Below are positions 1 to 6,235 of a DNA stretch of 6,978 nt, piece after piece (positions within the stretch are counted from its first letter, which is position 1; every line of letters starts with the position of its first letter). The notes below the pieces were generated by a model that had not been told where the DNA came from, did no database searches, and was given only the letters and a program-made list of their open reading frames with translations. Made by a program: the position numbers and the translations under genes. Source of the DNA: Candidatus Stercoripulliclostridium pullicola. GTDB taxonomy: Bacteria > Bacillota > Clostridia > Christensenellales > DTU072. Location of the stretch: NCBI GenBank assembly GCA_017694145.1, contig JADINF010000024.1:1-6978 (forward strand). The letters run 5' to 3'.

Positions 1-453
1 CTGTCCAACGGCACCGAGGACAAGAAGGGCAACGAACTCACGAAAGAAGCCTTCCCTTTGCTCAAGGCGGAGGCGGGTATAAATTTCGTGGGCAATATGG
101 AAGCGCGCGAAATACTTTCGGGCGATTACGACGTCGTCGTGGCGGACGGCTTCAGCGGCAATATAGCGCTCAAAGCCTGCGAAGGCACGGCGCTTGCGTT
201 CATGACCATACTTAAAAACTGTATACTCGCGGGAGGGCTGCGCGCCAAACTCGGTTATCTTCTCATGAAGCCCGTTTTCAAGGAAGTCAAAAAGACCATG
301 GACTACAACGGCTACGGCGGCGCGGTGCTTCTGGGACTTACCAAAGTCGTGGTCAAGTCGCACGGAAGTTCCAAAGCGAAATCGATCGCTGCATCCGTCA
401 TACAGGCTTATACCGTGGCGTCCGCCGGCGTAAGCACTTCGCTCGAACTTTAA
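1..453 (+). CDS. plsX: Phosphate acyltransferase PlsX, C-terminal part (5' end outside window)
   Basis: PlsX converts acyl-ACP and phosphate to acyl-phosphate, the acyl donor for PlsY in phosphatidic acid synthesis; it is a peripheral membrane enzyme. The frame is open from base 1 and ends at TAA 451-453, giving 150 codons of a protein that is usually about 330-340 residues, so roughly the first 180 are missing. Visible family features, numbered from the first codon here, are GTEDKKGNELTKEA (4-17), ADGFSGN (48-54), an NGYGGA stretch at about 103 and KSHGSS (119-124), all placed as in Bacillus PlsX. The true start lies upstream, so the internal ATG at 97 and TTG at 58 are not starts. A second stop, TAG, follows directly at 454-456. 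In B. subtilis plsX leads a fatty-acid gene cluster ahead of rnc and smc; here rnc follows after 5 bases, with no acyl carrier protein gene between. Identification is firm; only the N-terminal half is unseen. Confidence 0.93.
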   Translation: MSNGTEDKKGNELTKEAFPLLKAEAGINFVGNMEAREILSGDYDVVVADGFSGNIALKACEGTALAFMTILKNCILAGGLRAKLGYLLMKPVFKEVKKTMDYNGYGGAVLLGLTKVVVKSHGSSKAKSIAASVIQAYTVASAGVSTSLEL

Positions 454-458
454 TAGTC

Positions 459-1124
459 ATGTTCGAGCCGCTCAAGATACAGGAAAAGATAGGATACGTT
501 TTCCGCAACGTCGAACTGTTGTCGGAAGCTTTCACGCACGCTTCGTTTTCCAACGAACACGCCATGCCTTCCTACGAGCGGCTGGAATTCTTGGGCGATT
601 CCGTACTCGGAATGGTGGTCGCCGCATATCTGTACGAGCGCTAGCCCCGAGCGGACGAGGGCTTCCTCACCAAGACGAAAGCGAACATTGTTTCCGGCAA
701 AACGCTTGCCGCCGTTATAGAAAGGCTCGATCTCGTGCAATATCTGCGCGTTTCCTCCGGAAATAACGAAACCGAGGTGCGCGAAAGCAAGAACATTAAA
801 GAAGACCTTTTCGAAGCGTTGGTGGGCGCGATAGCCGTGGACGGCGGCATCGACGAAAGCCGGAAGTTCATTTTACGCGAACTTGCTGACGAGCTCAGTC
901 GCACTTATACCGTTGACAACGTAACCGATTTCAAGTCGAAACTCCTAGAAACCGCGGTCCGTAAAGGTATCAAAGCGGAATTTATCGTAGGCGTTTCGCC
1001 CTGCGACCCCAAAACGTTCGTCGCGGAAGTTCTGCTCGACGGCGCGGTATGCGCTTCGGGCGCAGGCGCTTCCAAGAAAAAAGCCGCTCAGTCCGCTGCG
1101 GAAGCCGCTTTGAAAAAGATTTGA
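459..1124 (+). pseudogene. rnc: Ribonuclease III, interrupted by an in-frame amber codon
   Basis: RNase III cuts double-stranded RNA in rRNA processing and mRNA turnover. Read through one TAG (642-644, codon 62), the frame gives 221 codons, close to the usual 220-230. Signature ERLEFLGDS occupies 40-48. The metal-binding acidic residues known from E. coli (E38, E41, D45, E65, D114, E117) match E40, E43, D47, E67, D116 and E119, all offset by two. A double-stranded RNA binding domain runs from about 157 to 221 and ends in GASKKKAAQSAAEAAL. The TAG sits where homologues have an aromatic residue before P-R-x-D-E-G (Phe in E. coli), so a TAC or TAT codon changed to TAG is the simplest origin. As written, termination leaves 61 residues without E67, D116, E119 or the RNA-binding domain. 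A GTG at 735 is in frame but lacks a clear ribosome binding site and could not restore the nuclease domain alone. The start ATG lies 5 bases after plsX with no obvious Shine-Dalgarno, suggesting translational coupling. Sequencing error, a true mutation or suppression are all possible; gene identity is certain. Confidence 0.9.
642..644 (+). other. In-frame TAG (amber) codon inside rnc
   Basis: The codon lies between ...AAYLYER and PRADEGFLTKTKAN..., both in the same frame and both matching RNase III, so no frameshift is involved. The next base is C, a context known in some systems to weaken termination. The complete genes here end in TAA or TGA (plsX TAA, rnc TGA, smc TGA, ftsY TAA, ylxM TAA), none in TAG. 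About 2,000 other codons in this window contain no in-frame TAG, which argues against genome-wide reassignment of TAG. Confidence 0.95.
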
Positions 1125-1179
1125 GTTTTTTATCGATTTTTGCGTACGTACGATTGCGCGCGTTTTCTGAAATTACGCC

Positions 1180-1208
1180 TTGCGTTTTTATCCCGGATAC
1201 GTTATACT
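1180..1208 (+). promoter_or_regulatory. Candidate sigma-A promoter for smc-ftsY
   Basis: A TATACT -10 box (1203-1208, five of six consensus bases) lies 17 bases after TTGCGT (1180-1185, three of six). Transcription would begin near 1215, some 50 bases before the smc ATG. The optimal spacing and position in the only sizeable gap between rnc and smc support it. The weak -35 and lack of a TG extension keep confidence moderate, and read-through from plsX-rnc is also possible because no good terminator was seen after rnc. Confidence 0.45.
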
Positions 1209-1221
1209 TATATCTGTATGG

Positions 1222-1237
1222 GCTCGCGCGCGCGAGC
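1222..1237 (+). repeat. 16-base perfect palindrome in the smc leader
   Basis: GCTCGCGCGCGCGAGC is its own reverse complement. It lies between the candidate -10 box and the smc ribosome binding site. In RNA it would fold as a six-pair GC-rich stem with a GCGC loop at about +8 to +23 of the predicted transcript. No T-run follows, so it is not an intrinsic terminator. It may be a stabilising 5' hairpin or a protein-binding dyad; the sequence does not tell which. Confidence 0.6.
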
Positions 1238-1251
1238 GCACTGCGGAGTTC

Positions 1252-1257
1252 AGGAGA
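1252..1257 (+). promoter_or_regulatory. Ribosome binding site that fixes the smc start
   Basis: AGGAGA ends 6 bases before ATG 1264. An upstream in-frame TTG at 1180 would add 28 residues that resemble no SMC N-terminus, and that codon overlaps the candidate -35 box. The protein from 1264 begins MNLKKIELQGFKSF, the standard start of SMC heads. Confidence 0.85.
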
Positions 1258-1263
1258 AACATT

Positions 1264-4200
1264 ATGAATCTTAAAAAAATCGAATTACAGGGTTTCAAGT
1301 CTTTCGGAGACAAGACCGAGGTCAATTTCGAAACCAATATCACCGGCATAGTCGGACCTAACGGTTGCGGTAAGTCAAACGTCATCGACGCCGTGCGCTG
1401 GGTGCTCGGAGAGCAGGCGCCCACGACTTTGCGCGTGCAGAAAATGCCCGATCTTATATTCAACGGAACGGAATCGCGCCGTTCGCAGTCTTATTGCGAG
1501 GTAAGCCTTTACCTCGACAATTCCGACGGCAGGTATCCTATCGAATTCGACGAAGTGGTGGTCACCCGCAAACTCGACCGTAGCGGCGAGAGCGAATATC
1601 TTATCAACAGAAGACCTTGCCGAATGAGGGACATTATCGACCTGTTCCGAGACAGCGGTATCGGTAAAGAGGGTTACAGCATCATCGGTCAGGGCAAGAT
1701 AGACGAAATACTGTCATCGAAGCCCGACGGCAGGCGCAAGATATTCGAGGAAGCGGCGGGGATATCCAAGCACAAGGCGCGCAAGATAGAGACTGAGCGC
1801 AAGCTCAACGCGGGGCGCGCGGATATGCAGAGGCTTACCGACCTTTTGAGCGAGGTGAGTTCCTCTCTCGTACCTCTCGAAAAAGAAGCGGGCGACGCGA
1901 GGAAGGTGAAGGCTTACCGCGCCGAACTCAAATACCAGGAAGTGGCGTTGTATCTGTACCAGTGCGAGAACAGCGCGGCGAACCGCGAGCGCATTACCGA
2001 AAAGCTGGACAAACTGCGCAGGGATCACGCCGAGCAGAGCGCCGAACTCGAGAGACTGAACAACGAATACACCGTCACGATGATGGGGATCGAGAACGGC
2101 GACAAATATTCGAACAGCGTACGCGACGCGATAACCGACCTTATGGTCGCGGCGGAGAAAGCTGCGGGCGACAGCAGGGCGTTTGCGAGGGATATAGAGC
2201 ATATCAACGAGGACGACGCGAAAGCCGCCGAATCGCTCAAAGCCGACGAAACGAAGCTTGCCGACAGAGCGAAGCAGATAGAGGACAAATTTTATAAAGC
2301 GGACGCGAAGCGCAAGGAAGCCGACAAGGAGCGCGCCGCGCTCGAAGAACTGCGCAAGGAGCAGACGGAGCTTGCCGCAGAGGTGGACAGGGAAGAAAAA
2401 GCCATCGAAGCGGGCAGGGAAATGTTCCTCGACAAGCTCAACAAAAACGCCGCAATAGAGAAGGACGTAGCGGCGCTCGAACTGGAGCGCAAGCTTTTGA
2501 TAGACGGGCTCGCGAGCAATAAAGGCGACTACGACGACAAACTAGCGGTGCGCGACAAAGTGGCGGAAACGCGCGCGAAACTCGCGGCGCAGGCGGAAGA
2601 GCTGACTGCCGAAAAGACTTCGCGGCAAGCGGAACTCGTCAAAGCCACCGAGAACCGCGACGCGGCGAAAAGGGAATACGACGAAGCGCTCCAACGCCGC
2701 ACCGATCTAGGCAACCGTATCCAGAACCTTACTTTCAAACTCGAAACCATAGAAGAAAACATAAATAAATATTTCGATTACGAGGGCAGTATCCAGAACC
2801 TTATGGCGGAAGCCGCCCGCGATCCCGCTATAAAAGAAATGATAGTGGGTACCGTAGCCGAAATAATCTCCGTGCCCAAGGGCGTGCAGATAGCCGTCGA
2901 AATAGCGCTCGGCAGATCGCTGCAAAGCGTGATAACGAAGAACGAGTACGACGCTTCCAAACTTATGCAGAGGTTAAGAGAGCGCAATCTCGGCAGGGCG
3001 ACTTTCTTACCGATGACCACGATGAAGCGCAACGACCTCTCACGCGAGCAGGCTCGCGCTTTGGACGAGGACGGCGTCATAGGCGTGGCGAGCGAACTCG
3101 TGCGCTACGACGGCATTTACGACAACATCATATCCAACCTGCTCGGAAAGACGGTCATAGCCGAAGATCAGGACGCGGCTATGCGCGTATCGAAGAAGTA
3201 CGGATATTCCTTCCGTATAGTAACGCTCGACGGCGACGTATACGCGCCGAGCGGCGCGCTGACGGGCGGCTCCACCGGCAAGAACACCGGTCGCATACTT
3301 TCGCGCGAATCCGAGAAAGAGGATATGGCGAAAAAGCTCCGTCAGGCGAAAAAGGATATGGAGCTTCTCAAGGACGACATAGCCGACCGCGAAAGCGAAC
3401 TCGAAAAACTGTCCTCCTCGGTGGCATTCATCCAAAGCCGTATAAGCAAGCTCGAAATGGATATATTGAAGCTTTCGGGAGATATTGCGCAGTGCGACAG
3501 AGAACTCGAGCTGTACGGCGCGGAGATGGATAAGCTTTTCGGCGGCAACGAGGAGAGCCGTAAGCGCATAAAAGAGATAGAACTTGCGCTTCAGGAAGCC
3601 GATAAGAACAAAAAGGGAGCCGATACCGAGAGGATCGACGTTGACGAATACGTCAGCGAGTTGAGGGAAAAATTCGCCGAAGACAAGCGCAGGTATAACG
3701 AGCTTACCGGCGCCGTCATGCGTAAGACCGTCGAAGTCAACGCGCTCGACAACGAAGCGGACACTCTGGAGAAGGATATCGCCGCGCTCAAAGCGGAGAG
3801 CAAGACGATCGAGCAGGAGATGACGGAGCTCAACGTTCGTATCAAGATGAACGAGAGCAATCTCCGTCGCATTAAGGATCAGCTTGCCCGCTCCGAATTC
3901 GCGCCCGAAGACAAAGCGAAGCTTGACGAATTACGAGCGGAGCTCGCGGGACTCGAGGAGAGCCGCGTCAAGATGAACGCACGGGTGAAAGAGCTCGACG
4001 TACTGCGCGCGGAGAAGACCGACGAAGCCGCCAAGACGCGTGAGAAGGTTATCCGCGAGGAAGCCAATCTCGAAATGGTGGACAGCACGATAGCTACCAT
4101 GTCCACGAGAATGCAGGAGAACTACGGCTTCGACTTCGACGCCGCGAAGGAGTACTTCGCGGGAGTGGACGCGGAAGCGGAGGGCTACGTATTTACGCCG

Positions 4201-4899
4201 GACAAAGCGCAGTCGCACATCAACGGTCTGCGCACGAAGATAGAGCGCATAGGACCCATCAACGAACTTGCCGAGCAGAGATTTGCGGAGGAGTCGGAGC
4301 GTTGCAATTACATGCAGTCCCAGCTCGACGACCTTCAGAAAGCGGAACAGGATCTTTTGCGCATAATAGACGAGCTTACGACGGAAATGGTGGAGAAATT
4401 CACCGTAAGCTTCAATCAGATCAACAAGAACTTCAACGAAGTGTTCAGCGAGCTTTTCGGCGGCGGCAGGGCGCGCATGGAGCTCGAGAAGGGCGTCAGC
4501 GTGCTCGAAGCCGGTATCGAAATAATGGCGGAGCCTCCGGGCAAGAAGCTTTCCAACCTTGCGCCGCTTTCTGGCGGCGAGAGGGCGCTCACCGCCATAG
4601 CGATACTTTTCGCGATTATCAAACTGAACCCGATGCCGTTCAGTATCCTCGACGAGATAGAGGCGGCGCTCGACGAAGCGAACGCGCATTTATTCGCGCA
4701 GTACCTCAAGAAATTCTCGCAGTTCACTCAATTCATCGTGGTTACGCACCGTAAGCCCACGATGCAACTGTGCGACACGCTGTTCGGCGTGACGATGCAG
4801 GAGAAGGGCGTTTCGAGGACGGTGCGCGTAAGGCTCGACGAAGCGGTCAAGCACGCCGACGAAAAGAGCGTAAGAAACGGCGAAAGCGAGAGCGCGTGA
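1264..4899 (+). CDS. smc: Chromosome partition/condensin ATPase Smc
   Basis: Smc forms an ATP-driven ring that, with ScpA and ScpB, compacts and aligns newly replicated chromosomes. The protein is 1,211 residues, at the long end of the bacterial range (about 1,150-1,200). In order: the N-terminal head (1 to about 165) has Walker A GPNGCGKS at 31-38 and the family stretch KEGYSIIGQGKIDEILSSKP followed by RRKIFEEAAGISKHKARK; a long charged coiled coil runs to about 505; the hinge spans about 507-670 and ends in GALTGGS; the returning coil runs to about 1010; the C-terminal head has the LSGGE ABC signature at 1102-1106 and Walker B SILDE with D1130 and catalytic E1131, then the D-loop AALDEAN. 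The last dozen residues are a hydrophilic tail. All ATPase residues are intact and the frame is unbroken. It follows rnc by 139 bases with its own candidate promoter and precedes ftsY by 16 bases, so smc and ftsY are probably co-transcribed. The family call is essentially certain; coil limits are approximate. Confidence 0.98.
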   Translation: MNLKKIELQGFKSFGDKTEVNFETNITGIVGPNGCGKSNVIDAVRWVLGEQAPTTLRVQKMPDLIFNGTESRRSQSYCEVSLYLDNSDGRYPIEFDEVVVTRKLDRSGESEYLINRRPCRMRDIIDLFRDSGIGKEGYSIIGQGKIDEILSSKPDGRRKIFEEAAGISKHKARKIETERKLNAGRADMQRLTDLLSEVSSSLVPLEKEAGDARKVKAYRAELKYQEVALYLYQCENSAANRERITEKLDKLRRDHAEQSAELERLNNEYTVTMMGIENGDKYSNSVRDAITDLMVAAEKAAGDSRAFARDIEHINEDDAKAAESLKADETKLADRAKQIEDKFYKADAKRKEADKERAALEELRKEQTELAAEVDREEKAIEAGREMFLDKLNKNAAIEKDVAALELERKLLIDGLASNKGDYDDKLAVRDKVAETRAKLAAQAEELTAEKTSRQAELVKATENRDAAKREYDEALQRRTDLGNRIQNLTFKLETIEENINKYFDYEGSIQNLMAEAARDPAIKEMIVGTVAEIISVPKGVQIAVEIALGRSLQSVITKNEYDASKLMQRLRERNLGRATFLPMTTMKRNDLSREQARALDEDGVIGVASELVRYDGIYDNIISNLLGKTVIAEDQDAAMRVSKKYGYSFRIVTLDGDVYAPSGALTGGSTGKNTGRILSRESEKEDMAKKLRQAKKDMELLKDDIADRESELEKLSSSVAFIQSRISKLEMDILKLSGDIAQCDRELELYGAEMDKLFGGNEESRKRIKEIELALQEADKNKKGADTERIDVDEYVSELREKFAEDKRRYNELTGAVMRKTVEVNALDNEADTLEKDIAALKAESKTIEQEMTELNVRIKMNESNLRRIKDQLARSEFAPEDKAKLDELRAELAGLEESRVKMNARVKELDVLRAEKTDEAAKTREKVIREEANLEMVDSTIATMSTRMQENYGFDFDAAKEYFAGVDAEAEGYVFTPDKAQSHINGLRTKIERIGPINELAEQRFAEESERCNYMQSQLDDLQKAEQDLLRIIDELTTEMVEKFTVSFNQINKNFNEVFSELFGGGRARMELEKGVSVLEAGIEIMAEPPGKKLSNLAPLSGGERALTAIAILFAIIKLNPMPFSILDEIEAALDEANAHLFAQYLKKFSQFTQFIVVTHRKPTMQLCDTLFGVTMQEKGVSRTVRVRLDEAVKHADEKSVRNGESESA

Positions 4900-4901
4900 G
4901 C

Positions 4902-4907
4902 GGAGGA
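4902..4907 (+). promoter_or_regulatory. Ribosome binding site of ftsY
   Basis: GGAGGA lies three bases after the smc stop codon and 8 bases before ATG 4916, in the 16-base smc-ftsY gap. It supports this start for ftsY and joint transcription with smc. Confidence 0.85.
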
Positions 4908-4915
4908 CATCATTT

Positions 4916-5812
4916 ATGGGACTTTTTTCAAGAATAAAAGAGGGGCTCAAACGCACGAAAGAGAGCTTCGGCAAAAAGATATTCGAATTATTCAAAGCTC
5001 GCGCTTTGGACGACGAATTCTATGAAGAACTCGAAACCGCGATGATCTCCGCGGATATGGGCGTGACGGCTACGGAAGCGATAATCGAGGAACTGAAAGA
5101 TTCCGTCTACCGCAACAAGATAACCGATACGGCGAGGGCGAAAGCGGAATTGAAGCGTATAATGCTCGAAAGCATAGACTACGAGATACCCCCTTACGAA
5201 TATCCGCTCGTGATACTTATAGCGGGCGTGAACGGCGTTGGCAAGACCACGGCGATAGGCAAACTCGCCAAACTCTTTATGTCGCAGGGTAAATCCGTTA
5301 CGGTAGCCGCGGCGGACACCTTCCGCGCGGCGGCGAGCGAACAGCTCGAGATATGGGCGGAAAGAGCGGGAGTAAGGATAGTCAAGCACTCCGAGGGGAG
5401 CGATCCCGCGGCGGTCGTGTACGACGCGCTCGCTTCTGCGAAAGCGCGCGGCACCGACGTAGTGCTCATCGATACGGCGGGCAGACTCCATAACAAAAAG
5501 AACCTCATGGAGGAACTTAAAAAGATAAACCGCGTGGTCACGCGAGAGATGCCCGACTGCGACAGGCGCAATTATATCGTACTCGACGCGACTACCGGTC
5601 AGAACGCAGTGCCGCAGGTGGACATATTCAACGAAGCTATCGACATCGACGGGATAATCCTTACCAAGCTCGACGGTACCGCTAAGGGCGGCGTTGTCAT
5701 GGCGATAAGCGCGGAGCGCGAGATCCCCGTGGTCTACGTGGGCGTGGGCGAGAAGATAGACGATCTTCTTCCCTTCAACGCGGAGGATTTCATCGACGAG
5801 ATATTCGCATAA
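4916..5812 (+). CDS. ftsY: Signal recognition particle receptor GTPase FtsY
   Basis: FtsY is the membrane-associated receptor that docks ribosome-bound SRP and, with Ffh, hydrolyses GTP to hand nascent membrane proteins to SecYEG. The protein has 298 residues. A basic, amphipathic N-terminal helix (about 1-27, MGLFSRIKEGLKR...) is the likely membrane-targeting segment. An N-domain helical bundle (about 28-90) follows, then the G domain: G1 GVNGVGKTT (104-112), G2 DTFRAAA (134-140), G3 DTAGR (186-190), the receptor-type stretch DATTGQNAV (224-232), G4 TKLD (250-253) and G5 around GVGE (276-279). Receptor rather than Ffh identity is shown by DTFRAAA in place of DVYRPAA, by DATTGQNA, and by the absence of an M domain. 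The long acidic A domain of proteobacterial FtsY is missing, as is usual in Firmicutes. The gene follows smc closely and is followed by a terminator-like hairpin, so it probably ends the smc-ftsY unit. No defects were seen. Confidence 0.98.
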   Translation: MGLFSRIKEGLKRTKESFGKKIFELFKARALDDEFYEELETAMISADMGVTATEAIIEELKDSVYRNKITDTARAKAELKRIMLESIDYEIPPYEYPLVILIAGVNGVGKTTAIGKLAKLFMSQGKSVTVAAADTFRAAASEQLEIWAERAGVRIVKHSEGSDPAAVVYDALASAKARGTDVVLIDTAGRLHNKKNLMEELKKINRVVTREMPDCDRRNYIVLDATTGQNAVPQVDIFNEAIDIDGIILTKLDGTAKGGVVMAISAEREIPVVYVGVGEKIDDLLPFNAEDFIDEIFA

Positions 5813-5829
5813 CGTATAAAAATAGAAGC

Positions 5830-5877
5830 GAGAGGGTATGTTAAGTAAAAACGCTTGACATATCCTTTTATTTTTTG
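5830..5877 (+). terminator. Intrinsic terminator-like hairpin after ftsY
   Basis: Bases 5830-5845 pair with 5854-5869 in an unbroken stem of up to 16 pairs, several of them G-U, around an 8-base loop. The stem is followed by A and then six Ts (5871-5876). The position, 17 bases after the ftsY stop, fits the end of the smc-ftsY transcript. The stem is AU-rich and its last pairs draw on the T-run, so efficiency may be modest. Its right arm also holds the -35 box of the next promoter. Confidence 0.6.
5837..5862 (+). repeat. Inverted repeat over the -35 box (dyad 1)
   Basis: TATGTTAAG and CTTGACATA are 9-base arms separated by 8 bases, complementary at eight of nine positions (the ninth is a T-G pair). 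The right arm contains the -35 box. These arms are the inner part of the terminator-like stem, so the symmetry may exist for that reason alone. They resemble the arms of the dyad centred 44 bases downstream. Confidence 0.6.
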
Positions 5878-5883
5878 TAATAT
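5855..5883 (+). promoter_or_regulatory. Near-consensus sigma-A promoter for ylxM-ffh
   Basis: A perfect TTGACA -35 box (5855-5860), a 17-base T-rich spacer and a TAATAT -10 box (5878-5883, five of six) make this the strongest promoter in the window. Initiation is expected near 5890, about 25 bases before the ylxM ATG. It would drive ylxM and ffh separately from smc-ftsY. Confidence 0.8.
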
Positions 5884-5906
5884 GTAAAAGCAATATACTT
5901 TACATA
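5881..5906 (+). repeat. Inverted repeat over the -10 box and start point (dyad 2)
   Basis: TATGTAAA (5881-5888) and TTTACATA (5899-5906) are perfect 8-base inverted arms separated by 10 bases. The left arm overlaps the last three bases of the -10 box and the centre falls a few bases past the predicted start. Because most of the left arm lies upstream of that start it would not be transcribed from this promoter, so a DNA operator fits better than an RNA hairpin. No bound protein can be named from the sequence. Confidence 0.6.
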
Positions 5907-5910
5907 GGTG
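5906..5910 (+). promoter_or_regulatory. Ribosome binding site of ylxM
   Basis: AGGTG lies 4 bases before ATG 5915 and matches the AGGTG part of the standard anti-16S-complementary sequence. The match is partial and the spacing short, so translation may be moderate. Its first base is the last base of dyad 2. Confidence 0.5.
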
Positions 5911-5914
5911 CGGT

Positions 5915-6235
5915 ATGCTGAAAAACGTGGAGATGGGATTGCTTAACGATTACTACGGCGGTTTACTGACGGAGTATCAGCGCGACGTGCTCGTAAAGTA
6001 TTTCGACGAGGATCTCTCGCTTGCGGAGATAGCCGAGATAAGCGGTATTTCGCGGCAGGCGGTCAGGGACGTTATAGTGAGAGCCACGGCGAAACTCACC
6101 GAGTATGAGTCCAAACTCGGACTTGTAGCCAAGATAACCGGTCTGATGTCCGAACTGGAGCAGGTAATTGTATCCACGGATACGGAAACGGCTGACAGGC
6201 TCAGAAAGATATTGAACGAGATCAAGGAGTTGTAA
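5915..6235 (+). CDS. ylxM: YlxM/UPF0122 family helix-turn-helix protein
   Basis: This is a 106-residue protein of the YlxM (UPF0122) family, small proteins resembling sigma factor region 4 that are encoded beside ffh in Gram-positive bacteria; in streptococci the homologue has been reported to associate with SRP components. Family features are LLNDYYGGLLTEYQRDVL (about 9-26), DLSLAEIAEISGISRQAVRD (33-52), which is the helix-turn-helix, and a helical tail with YESKLGL (64-70). The C-terminal 35 or so residues look helical and acidic. There is no signal peptide or membrane segment. The start ATG has an AGGTG site just upstream. The stop overlaps the ffh start by one base (TAATG) and the ffh ribosome binding site lies within the last ylxM codons, so the pair is translationally coupled. 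The family is clear; whether it binds DNA, SRP RNA or Ffh in this organism is not shown. Confidence 0.92.
   Translation: MLKNVEMGLLNDYYGGLLTEYQRDVLVKYFDEDLSLAEIAEISGISRQAVRDVIVRATAKLTEYESKLGLVAKITGLMSELEQVIVSTDTETADRLRKILNEIKEL
6224..6229 (+). promoter_or_regulatory. Ribosome binding site of ffh inside ylxM
   Basis: AAGGAG within the last ylxM codons lies 5 bases before ATG 6235. This fixes the ffh start at the ATG overlapping the ylxM stop by one base. Confidence 0.85.

Noticed and set aside
642..644. Genome-wide reassignment of TAG, or a pyrrolysine site, as explanation of the rnc stop
   Set aside because: About 2,000 other codons here contain no in-frame TAG, and RNase III is not a known pyrrolysine protein. 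A local mutation or error is simpler, though a rare suppressor cannot be excluded from one window.
1111..1141. Possible terminator after rnc (T-runs at 1126-1131 and 1137-1141)
   Set aside because: The only pairing is about five A-T pairs between the end of rnc and the first T-run; there is no stable stem before either run.
1143..1152. Palindrome CGTACGTACG in the rnc-smc gap
   Set aside because: Short, made of a repeated tetramer, upstream of the promoter, with no partner site; likely chance.
1180..1263. N-terminal extension of Smc from TTG 1180
   Set aside because: The added 28 residues do not resemble SMC, the codon overlaps the candidate -35 box, and AGGAGA points to ATG 1264.
3931..4689. 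Antisense open frame of 252 codons inside smc
   Set aside because: It lies wholly opposite a well-conserved gene, has biased composition rich in Arg, Leu and Val from reverse reading of the codon pattern, and has no recognisable domain.
4302..4754. Second forward frame of 150 codons within smc
   Set aside because: An overlapping out-of-frame reading of the conserved SMC C-terminal head, with Arg- and Gln-rich nonsense composition.
4988..5893. Antisense open frame of 301 codons opposite ftsY
   Set aside because: Its length comes from stop-poor codon usage on the ftsY strand. The peptide resembles nothing known, and its start lies within the strong forward promoter region.
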